From the NCBI RefSeq assembly GCF_000769405.2, contig NZ_CP053439.1, forward strand, positions 2,666,001-2,730,000: DNA of 64,000 nt, read 5' to 3'. Below the pieces are notes generated by a model. The model was not told where the DNA came from. It ran no database searches and worked only from the letters and a program-made list of their open reading frames with translations. This document shows positions 25,330 to 33,869 of this stretch, in pieces. The DNA is from Rhizobium brockwellii. GTDB taxonomy: Bacteria > Pseudomonadota > Alphaproteobacteria > Rhizobiales > Rhizobiaceae. Position numbers and translations under genes: made by a program. Positions within the stretch are counted from its first letter, which is position 1. The number at the start of each line of letters is the position of its first letter.

Positions 25330-26154
25330 TCAAACCCGCGGATACCTCGCACGGAATTCGCGAGGACTGCAGCCTTCGCGTTCGTGAAAAACACGCGAAA
25401 AATAAAACGGATCATCCAGGCCGATCATGGCGGCTACCGTTTCGATCTTTTCGTCGGTGGTTGCTAGCAGCTGTTTGGCATGGTCCATGCGCGCCCGAAG
25501 CTGAAATGCCTTGGGAGGCAGTCCGGTTTCGAGCGTGAACCGCCTGCGCAGCGTGGCCGGCGACATGCCATGCTCGGCGGCAAAGGCTGCGAGGTCCAAC
25601 GGTTGCATCGCCCGCCGCCGTAGCGTTTCCACGATGTCGGCCATATCTAGCCTTTCCTGGCGTCGATCGGCCGCGCCGCTTGCCTGTCTGGCGGCGGATA
25701 TGACGATGCGATGCAGCATCAATGCCGCCGAGGCCTGCCCGAGGTTGGTGTCATCAAGCAGATCGGCATGAAGCTTGCCGAACAGCCGCACCACCTCATC
25801 GAGATGATGCAAGGCGACGACCGGATGTCGCTCGGTCATGATCCTCAGCCTAACGAAGTCCCGCGTGAACGATCCTTCGAAAAGCGCCCAGCGCTCGTCC
25901 CAGCCGCCTTCGTCGGGGCCATAGGAATGCACCCGGTTGGGAAACAGCCAGAACAGTGCAGGTCCGGTCAGGCTCATGCGGCCGCTGGCGGCGGTTTCTA
26001 GCCAGCCCTGCCCCCGCTCCACCAGCACGACGGCGAAACTCGGTAATTTCCGGTCCGTCACCGCACGGCGGGCATGCTGCCTGCCGCTGCCCGTGACAGC
26101 TAGTCCGCCGGCAGCGGTAAGCGGCGTTCTATAGATGGCCTCGGTGTCTCTCAT
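25330..26154 (-). CDS. AraC family transcriptional regulator
   Basis: 274 residues. The N-terminal cupin-like ligand domain (GQGWLETAASGRMSLTGPALFWLFPNRVHSYGP) is followed by two HTH motifs: LDLAAFAAEHGMSPATLRRRF and KIETVAAMIGLDDPFYFSRVFHEREGCSPREFR. It is divergent from the phytanoyl-CoA dioxygenase-family gene, which is its probable target. The shared gap is 97 bases. Confidence 0.9.
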   Translation of the reverse strand: MRDTEAIYRTPLTAAGGLAVTGSGRQHARRAVTDRKLPSFAVVLVERGQGWLETAASGRMSLTGPALFWLFPNRVHSYGPDEGGWDERWALFEGSFTRDFVRLRIMTERHPVVALHHLDEVVRLFGKLHADLLDDTNLGQASAALMLHRIVISAARQASGAADRRQERLDMADIVETLRRRAMQPLDLAAFAAEHGMSPATLRRRFTLETGLPPKAFQLRARMDHAKQLLATTDEKIETVAAMIGLDDPFYFSRVFHEREGCSPREFRARYPRV

Positions 26155-26251
26155 GATGAGCGAAAAGTCCAGTTATGAATTTCCTCTATGTCGGTTGGCC
26201 CGCCGGATCAGGTAATTGATGACAAGCCAACTCAAGCGACGGAGGAGTGAA

Positions 26252-27175
26252 ATGTCAATTGCCGCGGAGGTCATGCAGGTCCGAAAGCCGGAATTTCCCC
26301 TTGCCGCCCATGGCAAAACCTTGCCTGTGGAGCGAACGGGCTGGCTCACCCCGACCGATCCCGCCATCGGCGTCGATGCCATCCGCCGCCGCTTCCAGGA
26401 CGATGGCTATGTCTGGCTGAAAGGCCTTCTGCCGCGGGCCGATGTGATCGACTTCCGCCGCTGGGTTTTTGAACATCTCGCCGAAACCGGCCTGGTCGAT
26501 CCCGGCAGCGATTTTTCTCTGGGCATCGCGTCTGCCGGTGGCTTCGACAGGAGCCTGGCGGACCGGCGCCTGATGTCGCTCGTCCGCTCAGCCGCCTATG
26601 AAGGCTTCTGTGCGCAACCGCCGCTCGCCCGCTTCATGGACGATTTCCTGCAAGGCATCTCCTATCTGCACAAGCGCAAGCTCATGCGTTTCGTCCAACC
26701 GGGATCGCCGACGGCCACGCCCGCCCACTATGATCTCGTCTATCTCCGCGGCGGCACCAGCCGCCTGGTGACGGCCTGGATTCCAATCGGCGACATCCCC
26801 GCCGAGATGGGTGGCCTGGTTTACCTCGAAGGCTCGCACGCGCTGGGCGTCAAGATGGAAGCCGAGTTCCAGGCCACGAGTGGCGATCTTTCGCCGGAGG
26901 AGCGGATCAATGCCTATAACCGCCACATGGCGGAAGGCGGCTGGATCTCGAAGGATCTGCCCGATATGGCCGAGCGCTTCGACACCCGCTGGCTCGCCGC
27001 CGATTATGAGACCGGCGACGTGGTGCTTCACTCGCCCTACATGATCCACGCCTCGACCACCAATCAGGACCGCAGCCGGCGGCTGCGCCTCTCCACCGAC
27101 ATCAGATATCAGAATGTCGACGACGAGATCGACGTCCGATGGAACAACCACTGGAGCCTCGGCGACATGCTGTAG
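26252..27175 (+). CDS. Phytanoyl-CoA dioxygenase (PhyH) family protein
   Basis: 307 residues from ATG 26252, which follows GGAGGAG at ideal spacing; ATG 26216 is less likely. The Fe(II)/2-oxoglutarate facial triad is visible: the H and D of AHYDLVYLRGG and the distal H of VVLHSPYMIHAS, with a downstream Arg (SRRLRLSTDIRYQ). It hydroxylates an unknown small molecule. A divergent AraC regulator suggests inducible use of a plant or soil compound. Confidence 0.87.
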   Translation: MSIAAEVMQVRKPEFPLAAHGKTLPVERTGWLTPTDPAIGVDAIRRRFQDDGYVWLKGLLPRADVIDFRRWVFEHLAETGLVDPGSDFSLGIASAGGFDRSLADRRLMSLVRSAAYEGFCAQPPLARFMDDFLQGISYLHKRKLMRFVQPGSPTATPAHYDLVYLRGGTSRLVTAWIPIGDIPAEMGGLVYLEGSHALGVKMEAEFQATSGDLSPEERINAYNRHMAEGGWISKDLPDMAERFDTRWLAADYETGDVVLHSPYMIHASTTNQDRSRRLRLSTDIRYQNVDDEIDVRWNNHWSLGDML

Positions 27176-27370
27176 CCCGGCTTTCCAGTGCCCATCTTTG
27201 ACCTGCGATCCGGTGCGATGGCTGCTATAGCAGGTTGATTGGCGAAGGGACGTCTACATAAAAGCGAAGCGTGGGGACCTTACTGCCGCGATGGGCGTTG
27301 ATGGTCCGGGTCTTGAACGATCCCATGACTGCCCGACTTATTGACGTAGCCGAACCGCTCGAGTTGTCTC

Positions 27371-28303
27371 ATGCCGCGTACGAACCTGAACGATATCCTG
27401 ATCTTCATGGCCGTCGTGGATGCGGGGAGCTTTATCGCCGGCGGCCAAGCCATGGGCCTGTCCCGTTCGGCGGCAGGCAAGGCGGTCATCCGCCTGGAAG
27501 ACCGGCTCGGCGCGCGCCTGCTCAACCGCACGACGAGGACGCTGAGCCTGACCGACGAAGGCCGGATGTTCTACGAGCGCGGGCTGCATATCCTTGCATC
27601 GGTCGACGAGGCGGAGGCGAGCGTGGCGGGGCAGAACAGCACGCTGCGAGGCGTTCTCCGGCTTACCGTTTCCGATGCCTTCGGGCGGCTCATCGTGCTG
27701 CCTTTGCTTGAAAAATATCTTCGGGCCTGGCCCGAGGTCCAGGTCGAAGTGAGCTTCACCGATCGCCCGGCCGACATTGTCGAGGAAGGCTTTGATCTGG
27801 CGATCCAGGTCGGCGCGACGGAGACGGACACCCGCCTAGTCTCGCGCGTGATCGCCACCTATAAGGCGCGGCTCTGCGCCTCGCCGTCCTACCTTGCCGA
27901 GCGCGGCGAGCCCCGCGATATCGACGATCTCGCGGTCCATGATTGCCTGATCTTCGCCGGCCGCAATCAAAGGCAGGGCTGGCGCTTTCGCGGGGAAGGC
28001 GGTTCCTGGATCAAGGCGCAGGGCCACAGCCGCCTGAGGCTCGACAGCGGCGAGGCGATCCGCGACGCCGCCCTGGCGGGACTGGGGATTGCCCTCCTTC
28101 CCGATTTTCTCGTCGCCGACGATCTCGTCGCCGGGCGCCTCCGGCACGTCCTGCCCGGCCTCGAAACTGACGGCGCAAAGATCGTCGCTCTCTATCCCGA
28201 CAAGCGCCTGCTGGAACCGCGTGTCCGACGCTTCATCGATCTGATGGTCGAGGAGCTTGGAGACCAGAGCGAGGCACGCAACCGCGACGCTAGGTCTGGG
28301 TGA
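27371..28303 (+). CDS. LysR family transcriptional regulator
   Basis: 310 residues. The N-terminal HTH (LNDILIFMAVVDAGSFIAGGQAMGLSRSAAGKAVIRLEDRLGARLLNRTTR) and the periplasmic-binding-like effector domain (VEVSFTDRPADIVEEGFDLAIQVG) are typical of the CrgA/DmlR subgroup. The 195-base upstream gap has no gene. Its 3' end overlaps the convergent MFS gene by 14 bases. No divergently placed target gene is seen, so its regulon is unclear. Confidence 0.9.
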   Translation: MPRTNLNDILIFMAVVDAGSFIAGGQAMGLSRSAAGKAVIRLEDRLGARLLNRTTRTLSLTDEGRMFYERGLHILASVDEAEASVAGQNSTLRGVLRLTVSDAFGRLIVLPLLEKYLRAWPEVQVEVSFTDRPADIVEEGFDLAIQVGATETDTRLVSRVIATYKARLCASPSYLAERGEPRDIDDLAVHDCLIFAGRNQRQGWRFRGEGGSWIKAQGHSRLRLDSGEAIRDAALAGLGIALLPDFLVADDLVAGRLRHVLPGLETDGAKIVALYPDKRLLEPRVRRFIDLMVEELGDQSEARNRDARSG

Positions 28304-29534
28304 TAGGCTTGTCGAAGCCGCGGAAGCTCTTCAGCGCCAGGGGAAAGAGGGTTGCGGCGAGATAGGCAAGCCCAGTGAGCGAGAGCGCCGCGGCGAGGCC
28401 GATAGTGCTGATCAGGGCGCCGCCGATGAGGCCGCCGAAGGGGATGAGCGCGAAGCAGAGGGCGGCGTTCATCGCGGTGACGCGGCCGGTCAGCGGCTTG
28501 GGGATGCGCTCGAAGATCACCGCCGACAGGATCGGATTGAGGAAGCCCGAGGCCAATCCTGCGATTGCCAGGGTGAGGAAGATGATGGGGAGTGGCGCAT
28601 CCAGCGCAATAACGAGAAAGCGCGGAAATCCGGTCAGCAGGAAGGCCACGGTATAAACCATCAGGCGCGGCATCCGCTCGCCGATCGCAGCGGCAATCGC
28701 AGCACCTGCGATCGAGGCGCCGGTGAAGGCCGAAAACATCGCCCCCAGCAATTCCGGGCCATGGCCTGAACTCTGCGTCCAGACGGGCAGCAACACCGCG
28801 TGATAGGCCTGGTCCAGCAGGTTGGTGGTCGCCACCATGATGACGATGCTGACGAGCACCGCGTCGCCGCGCAGAAAGCGCCAGCCTTCCCTGAGATCGC
28901 CGAGATAGGAGGACATCCCGCCCGACCGGGCCTCGGGCAGGCCGCGCGGCTCGGAGACGCGCCGCAATCCGGGGATGCCTACGCCCACAATCAGCGCAGC
29001 GGCGGCAAAGGTGACGGCATTGACCACCAGCGCCTGGCCCGGGCCGATAAGGCCGATCAGCGCGCCGGCACCGGCCGCACCCGCCGTCGAGGCCAGCCGC
29101 TCGATGGCGCCAACGAGGCCGGTCACCCGCTCGAGCGGCACGGCCGCCAATTCGGCAATATCGGGCACCATCGCCTGCTTGGCAGCATCGGATGGACCGC
29201 GCAGCACACCCATGGCAAAGACAACAGGCAGTAGCAGCGGCATATCAAGCAGGCCGAGCCAATCGAGGAGCGGTACCAGCATCACCACGGCCACCGAGGC
29301 GGTGTCGCAGACGACCGCGATGCGCCTGGGGCCGACGCGGTCGATCAACGGTCCACTGAGCGCCTTGGCGGCGACATAAGGCAGCATTTCCATCATTGCC
29401 GCCAGCCCGGTTAAAACGGGGCTGCCCGTCGTGCTCAGCACCAACCAGGGGATAGCGATGGTGGACAGCCGCGTGCCGGAAAGCGAAAGCGTCTCGGCCG
29501 CGGCAAGCGCCAGGAATGGCCCACCCCTTATCAT
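28290..29534 (-). CDS. MFS exporter
   Basis: 414 residues from ATG 29534, which overlaps the ArsR-type regulator stop in ATGA. Twelve helices are expected. The motif A region reads LSGPLIDRVGPRRIAV, a degenerate G-x-L-x-D-R-x-G-R-R, characteristic of drug-efflux type MFS proteins. Transcribed with and presumably repressed by the regulator upstream. The open frame back to 29909 is a shadow of that regulator gene. Confidence 0.88.
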   Translation of the reverse strand: MIRGGPFLALAAAETLSLSGTRLSTIAIPWLVLSTTGSPVLTGLAAMMEMLPYVAAKALSGPLIDRVGPRRIAVVCDTASVAVVMLVPLLDWLGLLDMPLLLPVVFAMGVLRGPSDAAKQAMVPDIAELAAVPLERVTGLVGAIERLASTAGAAGAGALIGLIGPGQALVVNAVTFAAAALIVGVGIPGLRRVSEPRGLPEARSGGMSSYLGDLREGWRFLRGDAVLVSIVIMVATTNLLDQAYHAVLLPVWTQSSGHGPELLGAMFSAFTGASIAGAAIAAAIGERMPRLMVYTVAFLLTGFPRFLVIALDAPLPIIFLTLAIAGLASGFLNPILSAVIFERIPKPLTGRVTAMNAALCFALIPFGGLIGGALISTIGLAAALSLTGLAYLAATLFPLALKSFRGFDKPITQT

Positions 29535-30175
29535 GGCTTGCCATCCCCTTCGCTGTGCGGGAGCCGGCCCGGATAGGCAAAGGCGTGCAGCATGATCGAG
29601 AAGGGAACCATATCCGAGGATGCCAGCTCCCCCAAAGGCGGAGCCACCCGCATCGCTTCGAGAATGATATCGGTCAGCCGCCTGGTCAGAGCTTCGGCCT
29701 GTTCCGCCGTCATCGGGATGATGATGTCGCTGGCCGTACTCGCCTTGCGCCACTCCGCCGGCAGCTCGGCATATTCCTCCAGCGCCTGCTGCATCTGGCC
29801 GACCTGCAGAGAGAGTATTGCCTGGTTGAAGGCGAGATCGAGATCCAACGCTTCGCCGTCGGCCTCGCTTGCCGGCACCGAGGTGAGCTCGTGGCTGGCG
29901 CGCCACCAACGGTCGCGCCGCGAAGCATGGGGCGCTTCCTCGATGAAGCCGTATTGGGCAAGCTGGCGCAGGTGATAGCTGGTCGCGCCGCTATTTAAGC
30001 CTAGCCGCACGGCCAGCTGCGTCGCCGTGGCGGGTCCATCGAGCCTGAGCATGCCGAGCATGCGCAGCCGGACAGGATGCGTCAGCGCCTTCAGCGCGGT
30101 CGGATCGGGCACGACGCGGCTGAGGGTGCGGGGTGTGGCGACGGATTGAACAGGCTGCGGGCGCGGATTTTTCAT
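29531..30175 (-). CDS. ArsR-type winged-helix repressor
   Basis: 214 residues. DPTALKALTHPVRLRMLGMLRLDGPATATQLAVRLGLNSGATSYHLRQLAQYGFIEE is an ArsR/HTH_20 domain at residues ~25-80. The metal-binding CxC box of ArsR/SmtB is absent, so a small organic ligand is more likely. The C-terminal helical part is about 120 residues long. It heads a two-gene operon with an MFS exporter, with a strong double palindrome just upstream. Confidence 0.9.
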   Translation of the reverse strand: MKNPRPQPVQSVATPRTLSRVVPDPTALKALTHPVRLRMLGMLRLDGPATATQLAVRLGLNSGATSYHLRQLAQYGFIEEAPHASRRDRWWRASHELTSVPASEADGEALDLDLAFNQAILSLQVGQMQQALEEYAELPAEWRKASTASDIIIPMTAEQAEALTRRLTDIILEAMRVAPPLGELASSDMVPFSIMLHAFAYPGRLPHSEGDGKP

Positions 30176-30190
30176 GCCGGCAGCCTACTA

Positions 30191-30223
30191 TTGCAAAGAT
30201 ATCTTTGCAAAGATTTCTTTGCA
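30191..30223. promoter_or_regulatory. Double palindromic operator of the ArsR-MFS operon
   Basis: TTGCAAAGATATCTTTGCAA (30191-30210) is a perfect 20-bp palindrome. A second overlapping one, TGCAAAGA-tt-TCTTTGCA (30206-30223), shares TTTGCAA with it. The pair begins 16 bases upstream of the regulator ATG (on the minus strand), where bound repressor would block the promoter or ribosome access. Autoregulation is inferred from position. Confidence 0.7.
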
Positions 30224-30248
30224 TAAATGCGAGCACCCTGCCCGCGGC

Positions 30249-31367
30249 TCAATCCTCCGGCAGGGTGAAGACCGCACAAGGTTGGGCGATGCCGCGCAAT
30301 AGATGTTCTCCGAGCGGGATCAGGGTCGTCGCCGTATTCGCCGCCACCGCGCCCGAGATCAGAACGCTTCGGCCGAGCGGCTTACACAGCCCTTCCAGCC
30401 GGCTGACCAGATTGACGGCGGGGCCGATGGCGGTGAAGTCCAACCGGTCTGCAGCACCAATATTCCCCCACAGGATCTCGCCGAAATGCAATGCTGCGCC
30501 GAAGGGCAGCGGCGCCAGCCCCTGCGCTTGGCGCACCTGGTCGAGATGAACCATGCCGGCACGGCTGGCGGCGACCGCGCGCAGTGCGGCCTCGCAGGCC
30601 TCGCGATCCCCTCGGGCAGAGTCGCCCTCGCCCGACGTAACCGTGACCGGAAAGATCGCCAGCACACCGTCGCCGATGAACTTCAGCACCTCGCCCCCGA
30701 AGGCATGCACGGCGCCTGCGACACGGTCGAACCAAGCGTCCAATGCCGTGATCATGACGTGAGGCTCGGTCACTTCGGAGAGCGCGGTGAAGTCGCGCAG
30801 ATCGGCGCAGAGAAGGGCTGCGCGGATGGTCTCGCCGGTGCCGCGGGCAAGGGCGCCGGCCTGCACCCGGGCGGCACTGCGCCGGCCGAGATAGGCTTCA
30901 AGCAGCGCGGCCCGCGCCTCCCGCGCCGCCAAAGCGGCGAGCGGGGCTGCGGAAAAACGCGCGACTTCGCGCAGCAGGCCAGCCTGGACCCGGCCGAATG
31001 CGCTGCTCCCTGCCCCGTTTGCAACCCCCGCCCAGCCGAGCAGCGGGCTGTCCAATGCCTGATTATCCTGCGCAGGCCCGATCCTGGCTTCCCATACCGG
31101 CCCGAGCCCGGCCAGCCACTCGCGCCCGGCCTCGCTCTGCGGCGCCGCGGCAAAGGCCAAAGCCTCGATGACAGCACCGGTCTCGGCCCGCCACAGCCAG
31201 GTACGCCGCGCAATGATCGGATGCTGCACCGAAAGCGTCAGCGCGCCGCCGGAAATCGGCAGGCCATCGGCCAGCAACCGGCGCCCGAGCTCGGCCAGAA
31301 ACCGTTCGGGACCAGGCAAGGCCCCGGCCTCGTCAACCAGCCAGGCAAGGGGGGATGGCAGATCCAT
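30249..31367 (-). CDS. Soluble class III adenylate/guanylate cyclase
   Basis: 372 residues. The N-terminal ~180 residues are Ala-rich without a recognised domain or membrane helix; in other rhizobial cyclases this region is a sensor. The catalytic domain has both metal Asp residues, in LLCADLRDFTALSEV and KFIGDGVLAIF, plus VNLVSRLEGLCKPLG (the usual Asn-x-x-x-Arg transition-state pair, VNLVSRL). LHFGEILWGNIGAADRLDFTAIG is the substrate-side loop. It makes cAMP or another cyclic nucleotide in the cytoplasm. No effector gene lies next to it. Confidence 0.85.
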   Translation of the reverse strand: MDLPSPLAWLVDEAGALPGPERFLAELGRRLLADGLPISGGALTLSVQHPIIARRTWLWRAETGAVIEALAFAAAPQSEAGREWLAGLGPVWEARIGPAQDNQALDSPLLGWAGVANGAGSSAFGRVQAGLLREVARFSAAPLAALAAREARAALLEAYLGRRSAARVQAGALARGTGETIRAALLCADLRDFTALSEVTEPHVMITALDAWFDRVAGAVHAFGGEVLKFIGDGVLAIFPVTVTSGEGDSARGDREACEAALRAVAASRAGMVHLDQVRQAQGLAPLPFGAALHFGEILWGNIGAADRLDFTAIGPAVNLVSRLEGLCKPLGRSVLISGAVAANTATTLIPLGEHLLRGIAQPCAVFTLPED

Positions 31368-31571
31368 AGCTTAACATCGCACGCTCACCGGGGCGGCCGC
31401 AAGGACATCCCGGAGTGACCGCTTGCGGTCATCCCCGGGCTCGGAAAAAGACGTCCACTCCCCTGTCGAAAAACCATGCGCCGCGGTGGAAAACAAAAAA
31501 TAAACACTTTAAACTTGCGCGACTTTGATTCCATTATAGGGCCATTCGTCATCGTGTGATTGAGGGGTACG

Positions 31572-31796
31572 ATGGGCACGATATTCTGGCCGAAAGATCC
31601 GCTGGATGGGAATGACATGACGCTGCTGACGTCGATCCTTCGGCGATGGTGCGAAAGGTATCAGGTCGAGCTGACGGCGGAGGAGAGCAGCCGCAAGGCG
31701 AAGGAACTCGTCGAATGGTTCGAATTCGGTGTCAAGGATCCCGTCGAACTAGAGGAATTGATCGACGACAAGCACTGCCTCGTCAGCAGGATCTGA
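31572..31796 (+). CDS. Small conserved-looking hypothetical protein
   Basis: 74 residues (MGTIFWPKDPLDGNDMTLL...). GAGGGG sits four bases before ATG 31572. It is charged and probably helical (ILRRWCERYQVELTAEESSRKAKELVEWFEFGVKDPVELEELIDD); no membrane segment. I do not recognise a family. A hairpin follows at 31858-31885. An upstream TTG at 31560 is possible but less likely. Confidence 0.6.
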   Translation: MGTIFWPKDPLDGNDMTLLTSILRRWCERYQVELTAEESSRKAKELVEWFEFGVKDPVELEELIDDKHCLVSRI

Positions 31797-31857
31797 CCCT
31801 CTCGAGCAAATCGCAAGAACGCTGGCTGTCAGCGTCAGCGAAGCCGTTTCATGAGAA

Positions 31858-31885
31858 AAGGCCGGGCAAAAATCGCTCCGGCCTT
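31858..31885 (+). terminator. Hairpin after the 31572 gene
   Basis: AAGGCCGG (31858-31865) pairs with CCGGCCTT (31878-31885) around a 12-base A-rich loop. It lies between convergent genes. A short U-rich tail only follows on the minus strand (CTTTTC), so it may serve either direction. Confidence 0.4.
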
Positions 31886-31911
31886 CGTCCATTTGCATCT
31901 AAGCGAGACCC

Positions 31912-32217
31912 TTAGTCATCCCGCCAACGACGGTCGCGATCCCAACGCCGCTCATGGCGCCAGCGCGGCCCATCCCAATCGCGGTGACGCCGCTCCCAGC
32001 CCCAGCGGGGCGGACCACCGTAGAAAGCGACCGGCGGCGGGCGTCTCCAGCTTCGCCGGCATTCGCCCCAGCGCGTCAGATGCCATCCGCGACCGCAGGC
32101 GTAGTCGACCTTTGTGACATTGCTCTGGACATTGATTGTCCCCATCGGCATCGCCTCCGCGGTACCGATCGAGAGGCTGCCAGCGAGCAAGGCAGCCGCG
32201 ATAGAAAGTGCCTTCAT
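31912..32217 (-). CDS. Small secreted GCG-motif protein, basic/aromatic-rich
   Basis: 101 residues from ATG 32217 (GGAG eight bases upstream). A signal peptide ends at AEA (about residue 22). The mature part has YACGRGWHLTRWGECRRSW, the 'ACG-G-H-R-W-G-C-R' pattern of small rhizobial secreted proteins (GCG-type prefix domain, from memory), then a tail of W, R, D and H (RWGWERRHRDWDGPRWRHERRWDRDRRW). Probably periplasmic or envelope-associated; role unknown. It may bind polyanions through the tail, which is speculation. Confidence 0.75.
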   Translation of the reverse strand: MKALSIAAALLAGSLSIGTAEAMPMGTINVQSNVTKVDYACGRGWHLTRWGECRRSWRRPPPVAFYGGPPRWGWERRHRDWDGPRWRHERRWDRDRRWRDD

Positions 32218-32346
32218 CGAGAACTCCATTTCAATCCAGCCGCCCACACCTTATGGCCGCCAAATTGAACTGGAGATGAACTGCGCGTTCATGTTTGCGG
32301 GGAAAAAGAAGCGCTTCAGAGACGCACGGTTGCCCGCAAAAATTGT

Positions 32347-32796
32347 TCATGTCCGGCCGTAAAAAGCGTCGGGACCCGGATCACGCCCGCCGGCGACCTC
32401 GGTCAGGCGCCCGAGGTAATGCGCCCAGCCTTCCGCATGGCCGGCGCATTGATCGGCGCTGGGCAGGCCGCTATGGGTGAGCCGCAGCAGCGTTCCGCCC
32501 CCCTGCTCGATCAGATCGATCTCGACCAGGCTCGACCCTGGCGGCACCACTTCGCTGCCGTCCCAGCCGAAGCTGTAAGCAAGGCGATGAACCGGCACCA
32601 CCTCACGAAACGAGCCGCGCGCAAAGCGGGCGCCGGTGACGTTGACGAGATAGAGCCCGCCGGGCTGCGGCTCGACCTGCGCTTCCGTTCCCATCCAGCG
32701 CAGGATCTTCTCCGGATCGATCATCAGCGCAAACACTGCGGCCGGCGGCGCCGCGATATGCGCCTCGCGGTGAACGACGAAAGATTCTGGCATCAC
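32347..32796 (-). CDS. SRPBCC (AHSA1-type) domain protein
   Basis: 149 residues. The START/Bet v1-like fold shows in VHREAHIAAPPAAVFALMIDPEKILRWMG, then GGLYLVNVTG, and TLLRLTHSGLPS...HAEGWAHYLGRLTEVAGG, the usual end of the AHSA1 family. Such proteins are often paired with an ArsR regulator upstream; here none is adjacent. Ligand unknown. Confidence 0.85.
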   Translation of the reverse strand: MMPESFVVHREAHIAAPPAAVFALMIDPEKILRWMGTEAQVEPQPGGLYLVNVTGARFARGSFREVVPVHRLAYSFGWDGSEVVPPGSSLVEIDLIEQGGGTLLRLTHSGLPSADQCAGHAEGWAHYLGRLTEVAGGRDPGPDAFYGRT

Positions 32797-33038
32797 TCTC
32801 TCCCATGGTTGTCACGGCCCCGCCCAGGCGGAGACAGCGCGTCCTGTCTTGTCGTGCTTCTGACGTGGATGCCCTCACCGAGAGCATGTAGGCGCAAGCT
32901 CCTCGTCCGCAAGAGGGATTGTCCGTCGCCATCGACGAACGAACGGAATCGCCGCTCTTAGGGAGCCCTGATCCAGCTCCGGCCGCGAAAGCATTTCGAC
33001 CTATTGCCAGCCCGCCGCCTTCCCCCTATTGTCCGCGC

Positions 33039-33175
33039 CGTTCTCAGGGCGGGGTGCAAGTCCCTACCGGCGGTATGCAATTCTGATTGCGAGCCCGCGA
33101 GCGCCTTCTTAGGAAGGGTCAGCAGATCAGGTGAGATGCCTGAGCCGACGGTCATAGTCCGGATGAAAGAGAACG
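33039..33175 (+). promoter_or_regulatory. FMN riboswitch (RFN element)
   Basis: All conserved blocks are present in order: GTTCTCAGGGCGGGGTGCAA, GTCCCTACCGGCGGTAT, GAGCCCGCGAGCGCC, GGTCAGCAGATCAGGTGAGA, GCCTGAGCCGACGGTCATAG and the closing TCCGGATGAAAGAGAAC. The first and last segments pair to form P1. Downstream, a stem around GCCGCccttGCGGC (about 33185-33200) could act as the expression platform before the AAAGGAG ribosome site. FMN binding should switch off ribH. The rest of the 460-base gap (32797-33256) shows no gene. Confidence 0.95.
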
Positions 33176-33256
33176 TGCGTTCCTGCCGCCCTTGCGGCTG
33201 TCGGGGACGTTCGTGATCGCCTTGGGTGATGTGTCTGTTCGCCAAAGGAGATTACC

Positions 33257-33691
33257 ATGACACCCACCCGCTATGCCTTCGTCAAAGCCAGTTGGCACGC
33301 TGACATCGTCGACCGCGCCCTTGATGGCTTCTACCAGCTCGTTCCGCCCGAGCAGGTCGACGTGTTCGATGTTCCCGGCGCATTCGAGATGCCGCTGCTG
33401 TCCCGCGATCTTGCGGCAACCGGACGTTACGGCGCCGTCGTTGCCGCCGCCTTCGTCGTCGACGGCGGAATCTACCGCCACGAATTCGTCGCCCAGGCCG
33501 TCGTCGATGGGCTGATGCGCGCCGGCATGGATACCGGCGTACCGGTACTGTCGGTGTCGCTGACGCCGCATCAGTATCAGGAAACCGAGCACCACAAGCA
33601 AATCTACCGCGCACATTTCGTCGAGAAAGGCCGTGAAGCGGCAAAGGCAGCTCTGACGATCGGCAAAACCCGCGCCGCTCTTGCCGCGTAG
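33257..33691 (+). CDS. ribH: 6,7-dimethyl-8-ribityllumazine synthase, type II
   Basis: 144 residues. The lumazine synthase fold is seen in YAFVKASWHADIVDRALDGFY, VDVFDVPGAFEMPLLSRDLAATGRYGAVVAAAFVVDGGIYRHEFVAQAVVDGLM, and TPHQYQETEHH. The sequence is of the decameric RibH2 kind known in Brucella and Mesorhizobium (second copy beside a housekeeping ribH1) rather than the icosahedral kind. It condenses ribulose-derived dihydroxybutanone phosphate with the pyrimidinedione in riboflavin synthesis. Direct control by the FMN riboswitch fits the RibH2 pattern. Confidence 0.93.
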   Translation: MTPTRYAFVKASWHADIVDRALDGFYQLVPPEQVDVFDVPGAFEMPLLSRDLAATGRYGAVVAAAFVVDGGIYRHEFVAQAVVDGLMRAGMDTGVPVLSVSLTPHQYQETEHHKQIYRAHFVEKGREAAKAALTIGKTRAALAA

Positions 33692-33717
33692 TCTCAGCGG
33701 TTCGACGAACAGAAGAC

Positions 33718-33735
33718 GGCGGGAACAGTCCCGCC
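33718..33735 (+). terminator. Hairpin after ribH
   Basis: GGCGGGA-acag-TCCCGCC is a perfect 7-bp stem 27 bases after the ribH stop. The following CGCTTCGATAAAAAT has no U-run, so it is a weak or factor-dependent terminator. Confidence 0.4.
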
Positions 33736-33869
33736 GCTTCGATAAAAATCTGCCAATACCAGCCAAATCGGACAGAATAATTGATTCGACGGCCTCACCG
33801 CGCTGTGGTCCACTGGTCGGCGACATGTATCGCCATTCTTAACGCATCCAAAACGCCAAGGAGCTGAAG

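Noticed and set aside
29535..29909. N-terminal extension of the MFS exporter
   Set aside because: It is a shadow of the ArsR-type regulator gene in another frame; the ATGA overlap at 29531-29534 gives the real start.
30249..31367. Soluble class III cyclase as a Pycsar cyclase
   Set aside because: It has a long N-terminal region and no adjacent effector gene; the nearest PycTM-like protein is 7 kb away. It looks like an ordinary rhizobial cyclase.
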